A DNA stretch of 23,631 bases from an uncultured Oscillospiraceae bacterium (lineage in GTDB: Bacteria > Bacillota > Clostridia > Oscillospirales > Oscillospiraceae), in NCBI GenBank assembly GCA_910585815.1, contig CAJUFJ010000051.1, positions 1 through 23,631 on the forward strand. Direction: 5' to 3'. The notes beneath the pieces were generated by a model that made no database searches, had not been told where the DNA came from, and saw only the letters and a list, made by a program, of their open reading frames with translations. Of this stretch, positions 21,141-23,631 are shown in pieces (the first letter of the stretch is position 1; each line of letters opens with the position of its first letter). The position numbers were made by a program, and so were the translations under genes.

Positions 21141-21249
21141 TGTAGGGCAAGGGCTCTGCCCTTGCCTTACCTCGTTTCCGCCTTTGCCTCATTACGATGC
21201 CGTTTTATCCCCGTAAGGGGATAGGCAGGGGTAGAACCCCTGCCCTACA
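21141..21249. repeat. TGTAGGGC-flanked double-hairpin repeat
   Basis: Outer inverted ends TGTAGGGC (21141) and GCCCTACA (ending 21249). Inside are GGCAAGGGCTCTGCCCTTGCC, ATCCCCGTAAGGGGAT (21207-21222) and GGCAGGGGTAGAACCCCTGCC. Its plan resembles the MITE cores but the sequence differs, and only one copy is in the window. It occupies the gap between the glucosyltransferase and the Crp/Fnr gene. Confidence 0.7.
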
Positions 21250-21311
21250 TAATGTACCGTCTAGTATTTCCAGCGGCTTTCTGTATTTTTGAGACGGGTA
21301 TGGGGTGCCGT

Positions 21312-21941
21312 TCAGAGTTTGCATAATTCCTTCAGCTGCTCCGGCTCCAGCAGGTTGATGGTCCGGTAGCCCAGCTCCACCCAGCCCTGACGGGCAAAGT
21401 CGGCCAGCACCCGGCTTACCGTCACCCGGCTGGCCGAGACGGCGGCGGCGATATCGTCCTGGGTGCAGGACACCGGCCCGCCGGCGGGGGAGAGGGTGAG
21501 CAGGTAGTTGGCCACCCGCCACCGGGCGGGGCGGAAGGCCATCTGGTCCACCTGGCCGGAGAGCAGCCGCACCGTCCGGGCCAGGTACTGCATCATGGCC
21601 AGGGCCAGCTCCGGGTTGCGGGCAAACTCCTGGGTCACCAGCTCCCGGTCGATGGGGACGATCTCGCAGGGGACCAACGCCACCGCCGAGGACACCCGGG
21701 GCAGCTCGTCGAAAAAGGAGGCCTCCCCAAAGAGGCTGCCGGCGGTGTAGAGGTTCAGCACCCGTTCCCCGCCGTCCTCCGACTGGATGAAGCTCTTTAC
21801 CTTGCCCGATTTCAGATAGTAGAAGCAGGTGGCTTGGGTGTTCTGCAAGTAGATCAGATACCCCGGCGAGCACCGCACCGGCGGCCGGGATTTGGCGAAG
21901 GGCTCCCAAATGCCGGCGGGGAAGTCAAGTTCGTGGTTCAT
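21312..21941 (-). CDS. Crp/Fnr-family transcription regulator
   Basis: 209 aa. N-terminal cyclic-nucleotide-type barrel (YLIYLQNTQATCFYYLKSGKVK, LNLYTAGSLFGEASFFDELP), long dimer helix (LALAMMQYLARTVRLLSGQVDQ), and C-terminal winged HTH (CTQDDIAAAVSASRVTVSRVLADFARQGW). The Arg/Ser pair that binds cAMP in Crp is absent (EASFFDELPRVSSAVA keeps an RVSSA-like turn), and no Cys cluster of Fnr is present, so the ligand is unknown. No strong ribosome binding site precedes ATG 21941. A small dyad, AGTTG-TATCT-CAACT (21955-21969), lies just upstream and may be its own operator. Confidence 0.82.
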   Translation of the reverse strand: MNHELDFPAGIWEPFAKSRPPVRCSPGYLIYLQNTQATCFYYLKSGKVKSFIQSEDGGERVLNLYTAGSLFGEASFFDELPRVSSAVALVPCEIVPIDRELVTQEFARNPELALAMMQYLARTVRLLSGQVDQMAFRPARWRVANYLLTLSPAGGPVSCTQDDIAAAVSASRVTVSRVLADFARQGWVELGYRTINLLEPEQLKELCKL

Positions 21942-21973
21942 AGATGATTTTCATAGTTGTATCTCAACTGCCT

Positions 21974-22004
21974 TTAAAAAAGAGCGGGATATCCCCGCCC
22001 TTTT
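21974..22004 (-). terminator. Terminator after the 48-aa gene
   Basis: Minus strand GCGGGG-ATAT-CCCGC then TCTTTTTT; on the plus strand CCTTTTG follows. It lies directly downstream of the small gene's stop codon. Confidence 0.75.
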
Positions 22005-22010
22005 GTTACG

Positions 22011-22157
22011 TTACTGTTCCACCCCAGTGATATATGCGTCAAGGAGTTTTTCTACTTCCTCCTGCGTATAGGTTTTGCCTGGAGATTCTTTCAAAATACG
22101 TTTGAGGTCGTACACGGTGGCCTTTTGAATGATTACAATTTCTTTTTCGGTCGGCAT
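22011..22157 (-). CDS. 48-aa small protein of unknown function
   Basis: ATG 22157 with AAAGGAGG 8 nt upstream, TAA stop and a terminator directly after. The sequence begins MPTEKEIVIIQKATVYDLKR, continues ILKESPGKTYTQEEVEKLLD and ends AYITGVEQ. It is hydrophilic, probably helical, with no membrane segment. The EEVEKLLDAYI end resembles small regulatory or antitoxin-like proteins, but I do not recognise it. It has a near-consensus promoter and is divergent from leuC. Confidence 0.75.
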   Translation of the reverse strand: MPTEKEIVIIQKATVYDLKRILKESPGKTYTQEEVEKLLDAYITGVEQ

Positions 22158-22187
22158 ATTGTCGGCCTCCTTTCATGATTCTAATTT

Positions 22188-22273
22188 ATTTTACCACAGG
22201 GCAGTAGGGTTGTCAAAAGATTTTATAAATTATATCATACTTTACATTCTTCTGGCAAGCCCTGTGGTAAAAT
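22188..22273. promoter_or_regulatory. Divergent promoters with a shared 15-bp inverted repeat
   Basis: ATTTTACCACAGGGC (22188-22202) is repeated exactly in inverted form at 22259-22273, 56 bp apart. On the minus side the repeat covers the -10 (TAAAAT) of a promoter with TTGACA at plus 22211-22216 and a 17-bp spacer. On the leuC side it carries TGG-TAAAAT, an extended -10; the -35 there is unclear (TTTACA at 21 bp). An operator bound at both ends is plausible. Confidence 0.65.
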
Positions 22274-22308
22274 CCTCTCAACAAACCGCTAAGGAGGTAA
22301 TTTACCCT

Positions 22309-23568
22309 ATGGGAATGACAATGACGCAGAAAATTTTAGCCAAAGCCGCCGGGCTGGACAAGGTGGAGGCCGGACAGCTCATCGAGGCCAAACTGGACTT
22401 GGTACTGGGCAACGATATCACCACCCCGGTTGCCATCACCGAGTTTGAGAAGGCGGGCTTCACCCAGGTCTTCGACAAGGACAAAATCGCCATCGTCCTG
22501 GACCACTACACCCCGTGCAAGGACATCAAATCCGCCCAGCTGTGCAAGCAGGCCCGGGAGTTTGCCCACAAGCACCAGATCACCAACTTTTTCGACGTGG
22601 GCCAGATGGGAGTGGAGCACGCCCTCCTACCTGAGAAGGGGCTGACCGCCCCCGGCGAGGTCATCATCGGGGCCGATTCCCACACCTGCACCTACGGCGC
22701 TCTGGGGGCCTTCTCCACCGGCGTGGGCTCCACCGACATGGCCGCCGGCATGGCCACCGGCCTGCTGTGGTTCAAGGTGCCTTCCGCCATCAAGGTCACG
22801 CTGAAGGGCAGGCTCCAGCCCCATGTGTCCGGCAAGGACGTGATCCTCCACCTGATTGGCGAGATCGGCGTGGACGGGGCCCTGTATCAGTCCCTGGAGT
22901 TTGCCGGGGAGGGGGTGGGCTCTCTGTCCATGGACGACCGGTTTACCATCTCCAACATGGCCATCGAGGCGGGGGGCAAAAACGGCATCTTCCCCGTGGA
23001 CGAGAAGACCATGGAGTACATCAACGGCCGGGTGTCCCGCCCCTGCGAGGCCTTCGCCGCCGACCCGGACGCCGTCTACGACCGTGAGGTCGTGATCGAC
23101 CTGGACAAGCTGGAGCCCACCGTGGCCCTGCCCCACCTGCCCGAGAATACCAAGGTGGTGTCCGAGGTGGCCGGGACACCCATCAATCAGGTTGTGATCG
23201 GCTCTTGCACCAACGGCCGCATCGGTGACCTGCGCATTGCTGCCGCAATTATGAAGGGCAAGAAGGTGGCCGATAACGTGCGGTGCGTGGTGATTCCCGC
23301 CACCCAGGCCATCGTTCTCCAGGCCATGGAGGAGGGCCTCATCCAGACCTTCATCGAGGCGGGTGCGGCTGTCTCTACCCCCACCTGCGGCCCCTGCCTG
23401 GGCGGGCACATGGGCGTGATGGCCGAGGGGGAGCGTACTGTCTCCACCACTAACCGGAACTTTGTGGGCCGCATGGGCCACACCACCTCCGAGATTATCC
23501 TGGCCTCCCCCGCCGTGGCCGCCGCCTCCGCCATCGCCGGGTGCGTGGCTGACCCCAGGGCGGTTTAG
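22309..23568 (+). CDS. leuC: 3-isopropylmalate dehydratase large subunit
   Basis: 419 aa, the length of the bacterial/archaeal HacA-type LeuC. Isomerises 2- to 3-isopropylmalate in leucine synthesis, with LeuD. Aconitase-family marks: DHYTPCKDIKSA, GADSHTCTYGALGAFSTGVG, IGSCTNGRIGDLR (first cluster Cys), STPTCGPCLGGHMG (the other two Cys ligands) and STTNRNFVGRMGH. ATG 22309 follows TAAGGAGGT by 10 nt; the reading frame is open upstream but through the promoter. leuD would be expected just past the window end. Homoaconitase cannot be ruled out by sequence alone. Confidence 0.93.
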   Translation: MGMTMTQKILAKAAGLDKVEAGQLIEAKLDLVLGNDITTPVAITEFEKAGFTQVFDKDKIAIVLDHYTPCKDIKSAQLCKQAREFAHKHQITNFFDVGQMGVEHALLPEKGLTAPGEVIIGADSHTCTYGALGAFSTGVGSTDMAAGMATGLLWFKVPSAIKVTLKGRLQPHVSGKDVILHLIGEIGVDGALYQSLEFAGEGVGSLSMDDRFTISNMAIEAGGKNGIFPVDEKTMEYINGRVSRPCEAFAADPDAVYDREVVIDLDKLEPTVALPHLPENTKVVSEVAGTPINQVVIGSCTNGRIGDLRIAAAIMKGKKVADNVRCVVIPATQAIVLQAMEEGLIQTFIEAGAAVSTPTCGPCLGGHMGVMAEGERTVSTTNRNFVGRMGHTTSEIILASPAVAAASAIAGCVADPRAV

Positions 23569-23577
23569 GAGAGGATA

Positions 23578-23631
23578 AAAGCCTCCTTTTGAAAGGAGGT
23601 GCCCCAGTTCGCAAACTGGGGCGGAGGATTG
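23578..23631. repeat. AAAAGCC-type compound palindrome, copy 3 (runs off the window)
   Basis: AAAAGCC, then the hairpin TCCTTTTGAAAGGA, then CCCCAGTTCGCAAACTGGGG and CGGAGGATTG. Same order of parts as copies 1 and 2, directly after leuC. Confidence 0.75.

Noticed and set aside
22158..22308. A T-box or leucine leader before leuC.
   Set aside because: The region is only about 150 bp, has no T-box sequence, no Leu-codon-rich leader ORF and no terminator before the start; only the inverted repeat is present.
1..23631. tRNA or rRNA genes.
   Set aside because: I saw no cloverleaf with a TTCGA-type loop and no rRNA-like stretch on either strand in the intergenic gaps.

Overview
The window looks like a chromosomal stretch of a GC-rich, spore-forming clostridial gut Firmicute of the Oscillospiraceae (Flavonifractor / Pseudoflavonifractor / Intestinimonas-like). 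The grounds are the high GC content, strong GGAGG ribosome binding sites, a SleL-type LysM/GH18 spore-cortex hydrolase, an EFR1-type flavodoxin/ferredoxin, a DUF4349 lipoprotein and a clostridial LeuC. The genus assignment is inference; there is no rRNA or tRNA gene to test it.

Bases 1-2403 are a graveyard of mobile DNA. A truncated lipoprotein gene abuts the N-terminal end of a decayed IS21 istA, whose outer IS end (580) sits inside the C-terminal remnant of a large serine recombinase. After that comes an intact-ended 1301-bp IS3-family element (1099-2399) with 26-bp inverted repeats, a 4-bp CTAA target duplication and one amber codon in orfB. From 2419 to 4626 (minus strand) a SEDS glycosyltransferase (RodA/FtsW) is followed 18 bp later by an unusual gene that I read, tentatively, as a PD-(D/E)XK nuclease joined to an EVE/PUA-like reader.

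Bases 4701-6538 (plus strand) are a tight operon tsaE-tsaB-upp (tRNA t6A synthesis and uracil salvage). Immediately downstream, 6540-7250 holds the most interesting structure. A 318-bp unit is duplicated in tandem (period 337 bp). Each copy encodes a 25-aa hydrophobic peptide on the minus strand with its own sigma-A promoter and a sequestered ribosome binding site. Each also has a perfect TTGACA-N17-TATAAT promoter firing a convergent antisense RNA. This is a type I toxin-antitoxin architecture (TxpA/RatA or BsrG/SR4 style).

Bases 7390-9732 hold a DUF6291-like protein, two palindromic repeats, and an Lsa/CplR-like ABC-F ribosome protection gene. Its long leader contains a 6-codon peptide, an intrinsic terminator and a matching antiterminator, i.e. 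probable antibiotic-inducible attenuation. Bases 9737-13310 (minus) carry a coiled-coil protein, a YbaK-type tRNA deacylase with a FlK-type thioesterase, and two cell-wall hydrolases (SleL-like, amidase_3+SH3). Bases 13588-18143 hold a DUF4349 lipoprotein, an EFR1 ferredoxin (minus), an SLH protein with a papain-like C-terminus, and a thioredoxin system whose reductase lacks the NADPH-binding motifs. Bases 18357-21941 hold a MerR/TipAS regulator with a textbook 19-bp-spacer promoter, a GtrII-like membrane glucosyltransferase and a Crp/Fnr regulator. The window ends with a 48-aa protein divergent from leuC, the two promoters sharing a 15-bp perfect inverted repeat.

Three families of non-coding repeats pepper the intergenic spaces. 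One is a 125-bp MITE-like element with terminal inverted repeats and 8-9 bp target duplications. One is an AAAAGCC-flanked compound palindrome. One is a TGTAGGGC-flanked double hairpin.
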